The translations under genes and the position numbers were made by a program. Shown one piece after another: positions 55,546 through 64,000 of a DNA stretch of 64,000 nt; the first letter of the stretch is position 1, and every line of letters starts with the position of its first letter. Source of the stretch: Limnomonas spitsbergensis (lineage: Eukaryota; Chlorophyta; Chlorophyceae; Chlamydomonadales); the NCBI GenBank assembly GCA_037349105.1, contig JAYJMM010000112.1:5726501-5790500 (forward strand), in the 5' to 3' direction. The notes under the pieces were generated by a model that was not told where the DNA came from, searched no databases, and saw only the letters and a program-made list of their open reading frames with translations.

Positions 55546-58500
55546 CTGAAAGAGGGGGACCGGTGCAGGAGCATATAGGGTCAAAGCCAGGAGAGGGGTC
55601 ATGAAAGGCACCGTGATGAGGGGGGTCCGGTGCAGGGGCAGATAGGGGCAGAGCTAAGAGAGGGGTCATGAGAGAAAGGGTCACGAGGTGGGAATGTGAT
55701 GAGGAGGCAACGTGATGAGGGGAGTCCGGTACAGGGGCAGATAGGGGCAGAGCTAAGAGAGGGGTCATGAGAGAAAAGGGCATGAGATGGCAATGTGGTG
55801 AGGGAACAGAGGCAGAGAGGCCGAGCAAGAGAACACAAAATTGCGATTCTCAGCAGTAGGGAACATCGCATACTTGATGACCTGACGTGTCGACCCTTGG
55901 CTTAATCGCCGCTATCTGCCTGTCTGTGTAATATTTCGTATGCGGCATTTGTGCAAGGCGGCGTAATGCGTGCCCGACCGAAAGCTTGCACAGAGCGGTT
56001 CAGTCGGTAACCTGTTTTTAATTTGCGTGATAACGAGGTCATGCAACCTACCTTGCAGAGGTCTGATTGGGAGTAAAACGAGGTCAGGTATCAAGCAGGC
56101 TGCCTACCTTGCAGAGGTCTGATTGGGCGTATGTTTCAGCCACCTCATCTCCCTTGCCCTGCCGGTCCGCCTCAGTCACCAGATCCTGAGCAGGAGAAAG
56201 GAGGGGAGCGTCATTAGCCCACATGCCCATATGAATCTACCAGTATGACAGGTCGGGGGATTGGGCATCCCTTGCCCTTTCAGTCCGCAGGTGCGACCGG
56301 GTGTTGACGGAGGGCAGCAGAGGTCGGACGGAGCAGGCTCACACAGGTGGAGGCTCTGCATTTGATCACAGGGCATACAAAATGTGCGGTGATCGCATTC
56401 GCTCATAGTGCGCACACAACGAGCGGTGACCACATTCGCTCATGAGGCACACACTATGTGCGGTGGCCGCATTACAGCCTGCCGGCTGTTGGTAGAAATA
56501 TCTCATCAGACATTTCGAAATCCACCGGCGCCATGGCTGGAGAAAGATACATCCTCGGAGCAGAGGCAAGCATGTATCAAGGAAGTGAGGGAGCTAGCAG
56601 CTCCGCTTAATCATGGGTGATCCAGCTAAAATTCAGCTACATCACCACCTGTGCCTGCAGGTGCCTAATGTGGTAAACCACTGCGGCTGGTCAAGGTTCC
56701 CATTCCCATGGGCCCAGTGGTGGCTACCTACCTAGCTGCCTGCTCAAGGTGGTCTGGCACACACTACAACACACTCCCCCCTGGTTTCCCCCCGGTTCGC
56801 CCTGCCTGGCCCTTTCGCAAAAGGCTGTGGGTGGTTGCGTTACCTTTGTAACAACAGCACACTGACTGGCATTGCTCAGCACCAGGGTCAAGGGTTGGGA
56901 AAGCTGGAGGCATTGCAAGGTATTCACCCTTCTGACTAAACAACACTCAACCACAAGGAACTCTGCTTCATTATATCCCTCAACCCTCAATGCTCACCAC
57001 GAGGAACTCTGCTTCATTATATCCCTCAACCCTCAATGCTCACCACGAGGAACTCTGCTTCATTATATCCCTCAACCCTCAATGCTCACCACGAGGAACT
57101 CTGCTTCATTATATCCCGCCGACATCTCTTTGACCTTGGGCATGGCGGACATTGCAAAGGCACCAGCACCAGCTGCGTCCAGTGCAAATGCACATGGCAG
57201 AAAGCACGGTCAGATAAAGAAAGAAAGCTACGTCACATGGGGGCGGGATAGATAATGAAACAGCGCAGCCTGGGCCGAAGCCACATCCGCGCTGTTACAG
57301 AAAGCACGGTCATTCAGTGCATGGCCCACACTGCAAGAGCACCAGCACCAGCTGCATGCCAGGATTGCGTTTAAGGGAGGGAGCACTAGTAGTCATGGCA
57401 TAACCGACGCTGTGAAGGCACCAACGCCAGCTGCATGCAATGATAATGCGAGATAGGGAGATATCACTGGCCATGAATCATTGCATGCACATCAGCGCTG
57501 TGCAATGGCTCCGTAATTCTACTCATGTGTACCGGTAAGTCCCCGAGTGACTGACTGAAAGGAAGGAACGGAAAGGGATTGCTAACCGATTTCAGTTAAA
57601 GTATGGGGCTTTCTGCACTTTTCGAAGGTCGATTGTGAACTCATTTCGCCACCGATGCAATTGTTTTTAGCGCAAAATGCTAGTCGGCTTTGCCCAAACC
57701 AAGTATATACAATCAGTGCGAGTAGCAGTTTTGACTTCGGACATGCTCCCGCGACGTCACAGCGGCAGAAACATCGTTGTTTGATGCAGAAGTAATGTGT
57801 AAGATGACACGATCCTATTGTGCGCAATGCCAAGCCATCTACGGGCGGCACAAGCAGTGCTTTGGACTTCTGACATTTCGCGGGGTTCACACTAAACAGT
57901 GTAATGACGAAGCATCAGCGCAGAACGAGAGGGTAAACCCTAAACCCTAAACCCTAGCACTGCTTGACAGATGCATCTAAACAGCTAGCAATGCTCATCA
58001 GCGGATGCTGCCAAAGAAGCAGAGCGTGCCACACAAAGTGCGAACAGCACAGACAAAGCATGGTTTGAACATCAAAAACGCTCCGGCGTCGTCGCAGGCT
58101 TAACATACTTCAGTAGCGATTGATTGGAGAAGTAAAATCAAGTGATAGCAGCAAAGCGATGAACTGACAATTTCGTCGGGAGACGCAACACAATGCATGC
58201 CATGGCAATGACGTAGCACGTTTGGTTGTTTGGGCCCTCAACTCATGCATGTGACGGCCAATGTTGCTGTGATGGGCTTTTTTGTAAGGCAGCCAAGCAG
58301 CAGATCGCAGATTTTGTTCAAAAAGCAAAATTCTGACAAACAGTGCCCAACGTGTGGTGAGTAGCAGGCAGAATGACAGCAAGCTGTGCACTGCTCTATG
58401 GCAAAGAAGTGGCAAAGTGACAGGAAAATACAGCGAACAAGGAGCAGAGGATGGCGGACGCTGTTGAACAGGCAGAAAAACGGCAAGCAATGCAGAGTAA

Positions 58501-61500
58501 TTGAGTACGTACTGCATAACAGACAGGAGGACAACCAGCAATGCACGGCATTTGCTAACATTGGCGAGTCTGCAAAACTGGCAGACCTTGAGCCACATAA
58601 CATATCCCATGAACACCCCTTGCAGATGCGGCACATGCATGCCAGTTTTATTCAGTGAACGATATACCGCTATCAGCGACAGTTAAGCTACACTGTGGCC
58701 CCCGGCCACAAGCCCCTGGTGCGGCCCACCCTGCTGCCAGGTTTGCTGGCAATCGGCCCAAGGGTGGCCGCGGGGAGGCTCAGCAAAGGTGGTCCAGTAC
58801 GGTACCCACAGTGACGCATGTTACAAGTATTGCAACACTCCACCACCACGGGTCACTCGGGCAAAGCGCCACGCAGGCGCTCATTACAATAATTACTGGT
58901 AAAAGTAGCTGAATTTGTCTTGAAATTAGGGTGGCTGAAATTCAGCTACGCAATTCAGTCACCGCAAGGACCGTAATCGGCACAGCACTGATGCACATCC
59001 TTTTTTCTGACAAGGTGCAGGTTGACAGCATGCCTCTGCTGCCAATTTTCCTCGTGTTCAAGCTGCATCTTGAAGGGAAGAGACGCATCATATTCACATC
59101 ATCCCCAGAAATATTCCAGGCGCATCAAAAGCACACACAAAAACTGCACAGCAATATGGACAGACAACAGGCAAGCATTATAATTCATTCAATCATAACC
59201 CTCCTCCCTGCCCAGTCCCCCCCTGTCCCCGCTGCTCCCTGCGCCTCCTCGGCAGCCACACACCTGATGGGCCGAAGTACACGACTCGTCCAGCCACCAG
59301 CATGATGAGGCTGTCAAACAAGCTAAAGGTGTACTGCAATTCAGTCGGGGTGGCAAAGTGACGGATCAGGGTTTCACACAGGTCAGACAAAGCCTTCAAA
59401 ACGCAGCATTCTTTTAGCGAGAGAAATTTTCTCTTGCTGGGTGTTTCTCTACACACGACATCCCCGGCCCCCTCCGCACCCCCCTGCTATAGCTAGTTAA
59501 GTTGTTTTTGTTACAAAGTTGATGCAACCACCCACAGCCTTTTGCTGAAGGGCCAGGCAGAGCGAACCGGGAGCAGACCACCAACAAAACGGTAACAGCG
59601 CGGATGCGGCTTTGGCTCAGGCTGCGCAGTTTCCCGAACACTCACGCCCCCCACCGGGCGTAGCTTTTTTTCTTTACAACGAAAACCGAAACAGGCACCA
59701 GAGAACAAATAGAAAACGCCAGCAAGTCGAGTCCATGAATTCCGGCATGAATTCATATCCCATGCTGCCCCCCCCTCACCTGGCTGGGTGAGTGGATGGT
59801 GGCACAGATGGTGGTTCCATCATCCAGCAGCGCCTTGACCACGGTCATGACCTCATTGGCAGTGTAAGAGTCAAGGCCAGAGGTGGGTTCTACAGGGAGG
59901 AGGTTGGGTGGACAATCTGTTAGCTGCCTTTGCAGGGTCTTTTTCCCCTAGAGGCAAGGTCATTCGGGAGTAATAAATACTGGGCAGGCCACGCAATGCA
60001 CCTGTAGCCTGCCAGGCCGCTCGTCACCCACCGTCCAGGAACAACGCGCGTGGATTGGTAGGGGACGCTATTGACACCCAATCAGCGAGGGGCATTCACA
60101 CATTCCATCACGGAGATCCTGCTCACTTCCAAGTATGAAAACGGACAGCTGACTCGGCGTCTCACCCACCGTCCAGGAACAACACGCGTGGATTGGTGAT
60201 CAAAGCAATGCCGATGTTTGTACGCTTGGCCTGCGCAGGGCATCAGAGCAGCAGGGACCAGGTAAGGCAGCAGGGCAGCAGGGCAGCAGGGACCAGGTAA
60301 GGCAGCAGGGCAGCAGGGCAGCAGGGACCAGGTAAGGAAGCAGGGCAGCAGGGCAGCAGGGACCATGTAAGGCAGCAGGGCAACAGGGACCATGTAGGAA
60401 ATAAGCGCAACGGAATCCTGGCGGGGCCTTGACAGGCCCTAACACAGAACAAGAGAACATCCTCACGGCAGGCATCCCAGCCCCCTCAAATCCCGACCTG
60501 TCCTTTACTGATGCCCTGATCCCAGCCCCCTCCCAGGAGCCCTGACCTGTCCTCCACTGATGCCCTTTGACAGTTGGTCGCCGATGAGCACGTCCTTGCA
60601 CGACTCCAGCGCCAGCTTCTTGATCACCTGCCACAAGTTAAACCAAATGGGGTCCACTTGTTTCAGAAGTCTTGGACCCCGTGAGATAAGAGGCGTGGCA
60701 ATAGAAAGGTCATGTGGTGGCAGTGTCGTCAGTGGCCTGACTCGACCAGTTTCATGTGAAAGGAGGGGCAATGCTTACAATGAAAGCTATATTTGCAAAG
60801 CGTTTGCATCACGCTGACAAAGGATACCTCACCAGCGGGTGCCGACCTGATGTGGGCACTTCAGGTATCGGACGCGGCCTCGGCCCATGCCCCCCACTGT
60901 CCCTGAACCCCCGCGGGCGTAAGTTTCTTCCTTTCTTACCACACCAGTCACCCCCCTCACACCTGTCACACATTGTCACACACTGATAAAGGATACATCC
61001 TCAGTCACCCCCCCTCACACCTGTCACACATTGTCACACACTGATAAAGGATACATCCTCAGTCACCCCCCCTCACACCTGTCACACATTGTCACACACT
61101 GAAAAAGGATACATCCTCAGTCACCCCCCCTCACACCTGTCACACATTGTCACACACTGATAAAGGATACATCCTCAGTCACCCCCCCCTCACACCTGTC
61201 ACACATTGTCACACACTGAAAAAGGATACATCCTCAGTCACCCCCCCTCACACCTGTCACACATTGTCACACACTGATAAAGGATACATCCTCAGTCACC
61301 CCCCCTCACACCTGTCACACATTGTCACACACTGATAAAGGATACATCCTCAGTCACCCCCCCTCACACCTGTCACACATTGTCACACACTGATAAAGGA
61401 TACATCCTCAGTCACCCCCCCTCACACCTGTCACACATTGTCACACACTGATAAAGGATACATCCTCAGTCACCCCCCCTCACACCTGTCACACATTGTC

Positions 61501-63392
61501 ACACACTGAAAAAGGATACATCCTCAGTCACCCCCCATCACACCTGTCACACATTGTCACACACTGATAAAGGATACATCCTCAGTCACCCCCCCTCACA
61601 CCTGTCACACATTGTCACACACTGATAAAGGATACATCCTCAGTCACCCCCCCTCACACCTGTCACACATTGTCACACACTGATAAAGGATACATCCTCA
61701 GTCACCCCCCCTCACACCTGTTGGACGGCTTCCTTCTTCGAGCTCAACGGCTCGTTGATGCTGCGTTTGAGCTCCGCCGTGTACATCAACATCTCCTCAA
61801 CCTGAGAGCGCCCACGCAGCGTCCAGGGTGAGTCACACGGGGGAACCAGTGGAACAGAGCTGGCACCTAGCAAGTGCCATGCTTATGCCTCTCAGAGATG
61901 GTACCTAGGATGCCATGCAGGCTGCAACCAGGGCGTGAATCCAGCCTGGGCCCAAAACCCTAAACCAGGGCGCGAAGCTCTGGCCCGGACCTTAATTCCC
62001 AAACTGGCATGACTGTGTGGCCAAGATCGTAAATTATGGCATATGAGGGTCGGGCCTGGACCCCGTATCAGTATATTGTAAATATGCTATGGCAGGTCTG
62101 CCGAGACTGCATCCTGAACCCTAAACTAGGGCTTGGTATTGAGTTAGGACTATAGACCCTAAACCATGCCAGTCAGGACTGGACCCTGGGCCAGAGACTA
62201 GGGTTTAGCGGTCAGGCCTTGACCTAGCTTACCGTAAGGATGCCAAGCAACGTGTCAAACTGCTCCACGTATCTGCAACACCAAGGCCGTGGCAGAGATT
62301 ATAGTGAAAAATCTCTAGGTGGAAAAGGAGTTACTGTTGAGGTCAAACCCCCTGCATGGTTGGGGGCAAAGATGCAGAAGATTTCCCTACTGGTGCCCCA
62401 CCAAAATATGGTCCACTCTTGCAAGAAACTGCAAGTTTACCCAATAGCATGATGATTGGGCCCACCCACCCAGTGTATCGCCGCAGGAACTGCCTGGAAG
62501 GCACCTGGCCTCCGAAAGAGAGGTCCCCCTCAATGACACCTTGGTTCTTGCGGCCAGCCAGGACATCCAGCAGCGTCTACAGTGAGGGCATGTGAGCATC
62601 AGTTGCTTACATCGGGGAGGGTTGGCAGATGTCAGCAGGGCCACATGCAGTGACACATGCAGTGACCGGAGTGACCACATGCGACACCGGAGTGGCCACA
62701 TGCAGTGACACATGCCGAGACCACATGCTGTGACCACATACAGTGACCCGAGTGCAAAAACAGTCGCCGGAATGGATCGATATGTCACTTTGAAGGTCGC
62801 CTACCGTTTTTCCACTACCAGAAGGTCCCATCTGCGCAAAGAGAGGCAAATAGTGTTACTTATCATGGGAGGCTCGCTAATGGCAGAGCGTCTGGTGGCA
62901 CTCATGAGCTCAGCCGGACGTCGGATGCATGGACATGGTGGCACGATATGGCGCAATACAGCACAGGTTCAGCCGGATTGTACTACCAAAGCGCAACGAT
63001 ACGGCTTGATACGGCACAGGTTCAGCCGGATTGTACTACCATGTGCATGGCAGGAAAGGGGACCCAACTAGGGCTCACCAGTGCTGACATTTGGTGCTTA
63101 TCAAACCACCCCGAAATTCCTTTCAATAGGTAAGCGCGCTTCCCCTTCTCTGTGTTTGATGGCACGTGATAAGACATGTCCTGCATGGTTTGAAACAGGT
63201 TCGTTGATGGTACGTAATTGCTTCAAATTGTATGACGAATTAGCTCGGCGAGTAGCAACCCGTCGCCATGTTCACCTTGAAAGTAATTCGCAAGCCGCCT
63301 GCTCCACCCAAGTTGGAAGTTCCCTGGCGACGGGGGGGACCCCGGTGACCATCCTCGACGTCAATGTCGGCCGCAGCCTTCTCCATGTCCAT
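49231..63392 (-). CDS. Gene C: ABCG-family half-transporter
   Basis: The 21 exons, 5' to 3': 63392-63276, 63147-63079, 62831-62805, 62576-62470, 62272-62233, 61801-61718, 60627-60547, 60230-60170, 59889-59780, 59333-59264, 57172-57090, 56185-56108, 55545-55411, 53935-53792, 53315-53249, 52747-52680, 51965-51833, 51426-51321, 50578-50463, 49991-49915, 49287-49231 (TAA). They total 1830 nt, in phase, giving 609 residues, normal for an ABCG half-size pump. Walker A GPSGSGKT (residues 64-71), Q-loop YVEQFD, signature ISGGQ, Walker B VLFLDEPTSGLDS and H-loop ATIHSPSQ precede a six-helix TMD that starts with TPWWWGF. It should dimerise in a membrane and export lipids or other hydrophobic substrates; the substrate is unknown. 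ATG at 63392 is the first in-frame Met of the exon, and an upstream exon remains possible. Confidence 0.88.
49740..49915 (-). repeat. Donor-side duplication after gene C exon 20
   Basis: After FFI|GTGAGTCTG, the 33-bp block GGTGGGATGACGTGTCA(C/G)TCCC..ATCACTC occurs twice. GCAGGGAGGCATCATATTT at about 49770-49752 recurs at about 49577-49559. The frame stays open to 49672 by chance; the conserved terminal exon is at 49287-49231. Confidence 0.65.
50975..51160. repeat. 27-bp minisatellite, about 6 copies
   Basis: Units of type ACACCCACAGCAAGTCTGCA plus CACACGG lie in the gene C intron between exons 18 and 19. The GGAGAGCTCACCC flanks are repeated at both ends. Confidence 0.9.
52390..52630 (-). 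repeat. Copies of gene C exon 16 tail
   Basis: AATGATGG(A/C)CTCTACTAC..GTTCACGTACTTGCTAGCCAAG|(G/A)TA occurs at the true exon (52725-52680) and at about 52630-52583. A shorter echo (GCTAGCCAAGATATC) lies near 52412-52397. Confidence 0.8.
54000..54125 (-). repeat. Upstream copies of gene C exon 14 acceptor and head
   Basis: TGATGCTGCCCACAG|TACCGCACCACTCGTAACTA occurs at the true acceptor (53937) and again at 54121-54080, identical for about 40 bp. A partial copy (CATGCTGCCCACAGTATTTTC) lies at about 54022-54003. Confidence 0.88.
54135..54379. mobile_element. Tc1/mariner-type MITE (same family as 38569-39227)
   Basis: CCGTAGAACCGG at 54135 pairs with CCGGTTCTACAG ending 54379, flanked by TA on both sides. 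The 245-bp element carries internal GCGCGG/GCGCGA words like its sister. It lies in the gene C intron between exons 13 and 14, immediately beside the exon 14 acceptor copies. Confidence 0.82.
54965..55435 (-). repeat. 38-bp array copying gene C exon 13 tail plus donor
   Basis: Exon 13 ends CCTCATCTTGATCAAG|GTATTATAAGG. This junction is repeated about ten times with a 38-bp period from 55411 down to about 55070, almost identical (TCAAG or TGGAG... variants such as GATCCAG are rare). A last isolated copy at about 54990-54970 has the exon-like GGGGCTTCCTCATCTTGAT form. Reading past the true donor gives GTA TTA TAA. Confidence 0.95.
55595..55800 (-). repeat. About 110-bp duplication upstream of gene C exon 13
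   Basis: Two copies of a block with GGGGCAGATAGGGGCAGAGC and TAAGAGAGGGGTCATGAGAG lie in the intron just upstream of exon 13. A partial third is nearest the acceptor (CAGGAGAGGGGTCATGA). Confidence 0.85.
56035..56110 (-). repeat. Copy of gene C exon 12 tail plus donor
   Basis: CCCAATCAGACCTCTGCAAG|GTAGGC at the exon end (56108) is repeated at about 56071-56050 as CCCAATCAGACCTCTGCAAG GTAGGT, in the intron 45-60 bp downstream. Confidence 0.9.
56950..57115 (-). repeat. 46-bp array copying gene C exon 11 tail plus donor
   Basis: ATAATGAAGCAGAGTTCCTC GTG|GTGAGCATTGAGGGTTGAGG is present four times, the first being the true exon end at 57090. Copies are practically identical. Continuing past the first donor gives GTG AGC ATT GAG GGT TGA. 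Confidence 0.95.
57300..57455 (-). repeat. Upstream copies of gene C exon 11 acceptor and head
   Basis: GCATGCAGCTGGTGCTGGTG and CTCTTGCAGTGTGGGCCATG at about 57360-57320, and a weaker GCATGCAGCTGGCGTTGGTG at about 57440-57410, mimic the true GCAG|CTGGTGCTGGTGCCTTTG at 57172. Confidence 0.8.
57456..59263. other. Gene C intron 10 remainder
   Basis: A 2-kb intron part without recognised exons. It contains a telomere-like CCCTAAACCCTAAACCCTA at 57936-57956, a region rich in CAATGC/GGCAAA words with an open 176-codon - strand frame (58640-58110) that lacks any recognisable domain or splice support, and a dispersed GCCCCCGGCCACAAGCCCC-type block near 58695-58790. Confidence 0.5.
59264..63392 (-). 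CDS. Gene C nucleotide-binding domain exons (1-10)
   Basis: Exon 2 reads KGKRAYLLKGISGWFDKHQM then SAL, the usual lead-in to Walker A. Exon 3 is exactly MGPSGSGKT. Exon 4 gives TLLDVLAGRKNQGVIEGDLS. Exon 5 holds the Q-loop (YVEQFDTLLGILT) and exon 6 MLMYTAELK. Exon 7 ends at the signature KGISGGQ. Exons 8 and 9 split Walker B inside GAG (LFLD|EPTSGLDS). Exon 10 ends VVYFGPSG. All catalytic motifs are intact, so the NBD should be active. Intron sizes range from about 200 to over 1,000 bp and several are filled by minisatellites. Confidence 0.88.
60020..60065 (-). repeat. Copy of gene C exon 8 tail plus donor
   Basis: AATCCACGCG(C/T)GTTGTTCCTG GACG|GTGGGTGA, the exon 8 end encoding part of Walker B, is repeated about 137 bp downstream at about 60060-60026. 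Between the copies lies the dispersed repeat shared with 31.57-31.68 kb. Confidence 0.9.
60240..60400. repeat. About 50-bp GCAGCAGGGACCAGGTAAG repeat
   Basis: Four to five units of GCAGGGACCAGGTAAGGCAG and GGCAGCAG lie directly upstream of the exon 8 acceptor of gene C. On the - strand they supply pyrimidine-rich CCCTGCTGCC tracts. Confidence 0.85.
60945..61720 (-). repeat. 59-bp array, about 13 copies, anchored on gene C exon 6 donor
   Basis: Exon 6 ends CCAACAG|GTGTGAGGGGGGGTGACTGA. The unit (TGACAGGTGTGAGG ... ATGTATCCTTTATCAGTGTG) repeats about 13 times with only TAAA/AAAA and C-run length variants. Every copy keeps CAG|GTGTGA. Reading on from the true donor gives GTG TGA, an immediate stop. 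Confidence 0.96.
61900..62230. other. Gene C intron 5 remainder with degenerate CCCTAAA words
   Basis: A loosely repetitive stretch built from AACCCTAAACxAGGGC, GGxCCTGGACC and their complements, with no coding signal. It is probably a decayed minisatellite containing telomere-like words. Confidence 0.5.
62805..62831 (-). CDS. Gene C exon 3: 27-nt micro-exon encoding Walker A
   Basis: The exon lies between TTTGCGCAG| and |GTAGGC and contains only nine codons, MGPSGSGKT, in phase 0 on both sides. Skipping it would keep frame but delete the P-loop. Confidence 0.88.
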
Positions 63393-64000
63393 TGATACGC
63401 TTATTGTAGGACCAATTGCTCTTATGCGATTGCGTAGGACTGCAGTTGGTCGAACAAAGCACAGCAATAAGCCTGTATCACATCTCTTGGATTTGAGCCA
63501 CACGAGTGTACAACTCCCTAAAGAGGTGTGGGACAGTGGGTCGGGGGAGGGGGGTGTCACCCCTGCGTCATCCCATGTGCGTCACCATTCGTGGCACCAT
63601 TCGGACATGTGGGCTTCGCCTAAACTGCGGTCATGTTGGCAACGAACTCGGGCAGTTGCGTATCAAACTTGCCATGCTGGCTGACAGCCTGGCCGACAGC
63701 TCACTGCGCGTTATCCCCTCGTCTATACGCACTTTCCACGTGCCCTTGCTACCTCAGCCATCCTTTATCACCGGCCCTCCAGTTGACTGCGTTGGCTGCA
63801 GTTGTATGCGTTGGCTACGTTGGCAAATAAAAGCCGAAGGTGCCAATATGCCCAGGAATTCAATATGGATTTGAGCGACGGCGACGAGGTTATGATCCAG
63901 GTGACCCTTTCTCCCACGGTCCCTCAACTCGTGGTCGATCGTGGTTGGATCTGAGCAGCTTGCAGAGGTGCTGCCTCCCACCGTATGAGCACGTAAATGT
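63393..64000. other. 5' flank of gene C
   Basis: The - strand frame stays open upstream of the proposed Met to about 63560, with a possible acceptor (CCAACTGCAG) near 63440. An upstream exon or a longer 5' exon is therefore possible. Another open - strand stretch lies at 63981-63754 without recognised similarity. I see no promoter element I can support. Confidence 0.4.

Noticed and set aside
58110..58640. 176-codon - strand ORF in gene C intron 10
   Set aside because: No recognisable domain, biased Leu/Cys/Ser composition and no compatible splice signals. The transporter junction from 59264 to 57172 is already in phase.

Overview
This window looks like nuclear DNA of a green alga (chlorophyte, possibly prasinophyte-like). 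The evidence is intron-dense genes with GT-AG introns, scattered interstitial CCCTAAA/TTTAGGG-type telomere-like tracts, an algal-type TIR/HET-like protein, an ABCG half-transporter, and many minisatellites and small transposons. The species cannot be fixed from sequence alone. No tRNA, rRNA or CRISPR was recognised.

Layout. (A) 1-8825, + strand: the 3' part of a gene for a Gln/Pro/Ala-rich, probably disordered protein (10 visible exons, 728 codons including stop, 5' end outside the window). (B) 40815-9928, - strand: a very large gene (26 exons in the model, about 1317 residues) with an N-terminal TIR/HET-like domain, an EF-hand-like segment, a middle region I do not recognise and a Ser/Gly/Pro-rich C-terminus. 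Its intron between 23063 and 14090 is about 9 kb and is almost entirely a 29-bp minisatellite. A and B are convergent. (C) 63392-49231, - strand: a complete or nearly complete ABCG half-transporter (21 exons, about 609 residues, NBD then TMD). Between B and C (about 40.8-49.2 kb) is a transposon-rich stretch: a MITE with TAA duplication, a 150-bp tandem duplication and two decayed non-LTR retrotransposon (LINE) fragments.

Exon borders were placed by hand from splice consensus and reading-phase continuity. In each of the three models the exon lengths sum to a multiple of three and every junction keeps frame, which is strong internal support. The 5' ends of B and C and exons 1 and 17 of B are the weakest parts.

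The most striking pattern is that many introns in all three genes carry tandem copies of the adjoining exon edge together with its splice site, usually the exon tail plus 5' donor and sometimes the acceptor plus exon head. Arrays range from a single decayed extra copy to 13 near-identical copies (59-bp unit, 60.95-61.72 kb; 38-bp unit, 55.07-55.43 kb; 46-bp unit, 56.95-57.11 kb). In the six donor arrays checked, reading into the intron from the true donor meets an early in-frame stop, so use of an extra donor should give a frameshifted or nonsense transcript. This splice-site-anchored repeat expansion is my main candidate for an under-described phenomenon here.
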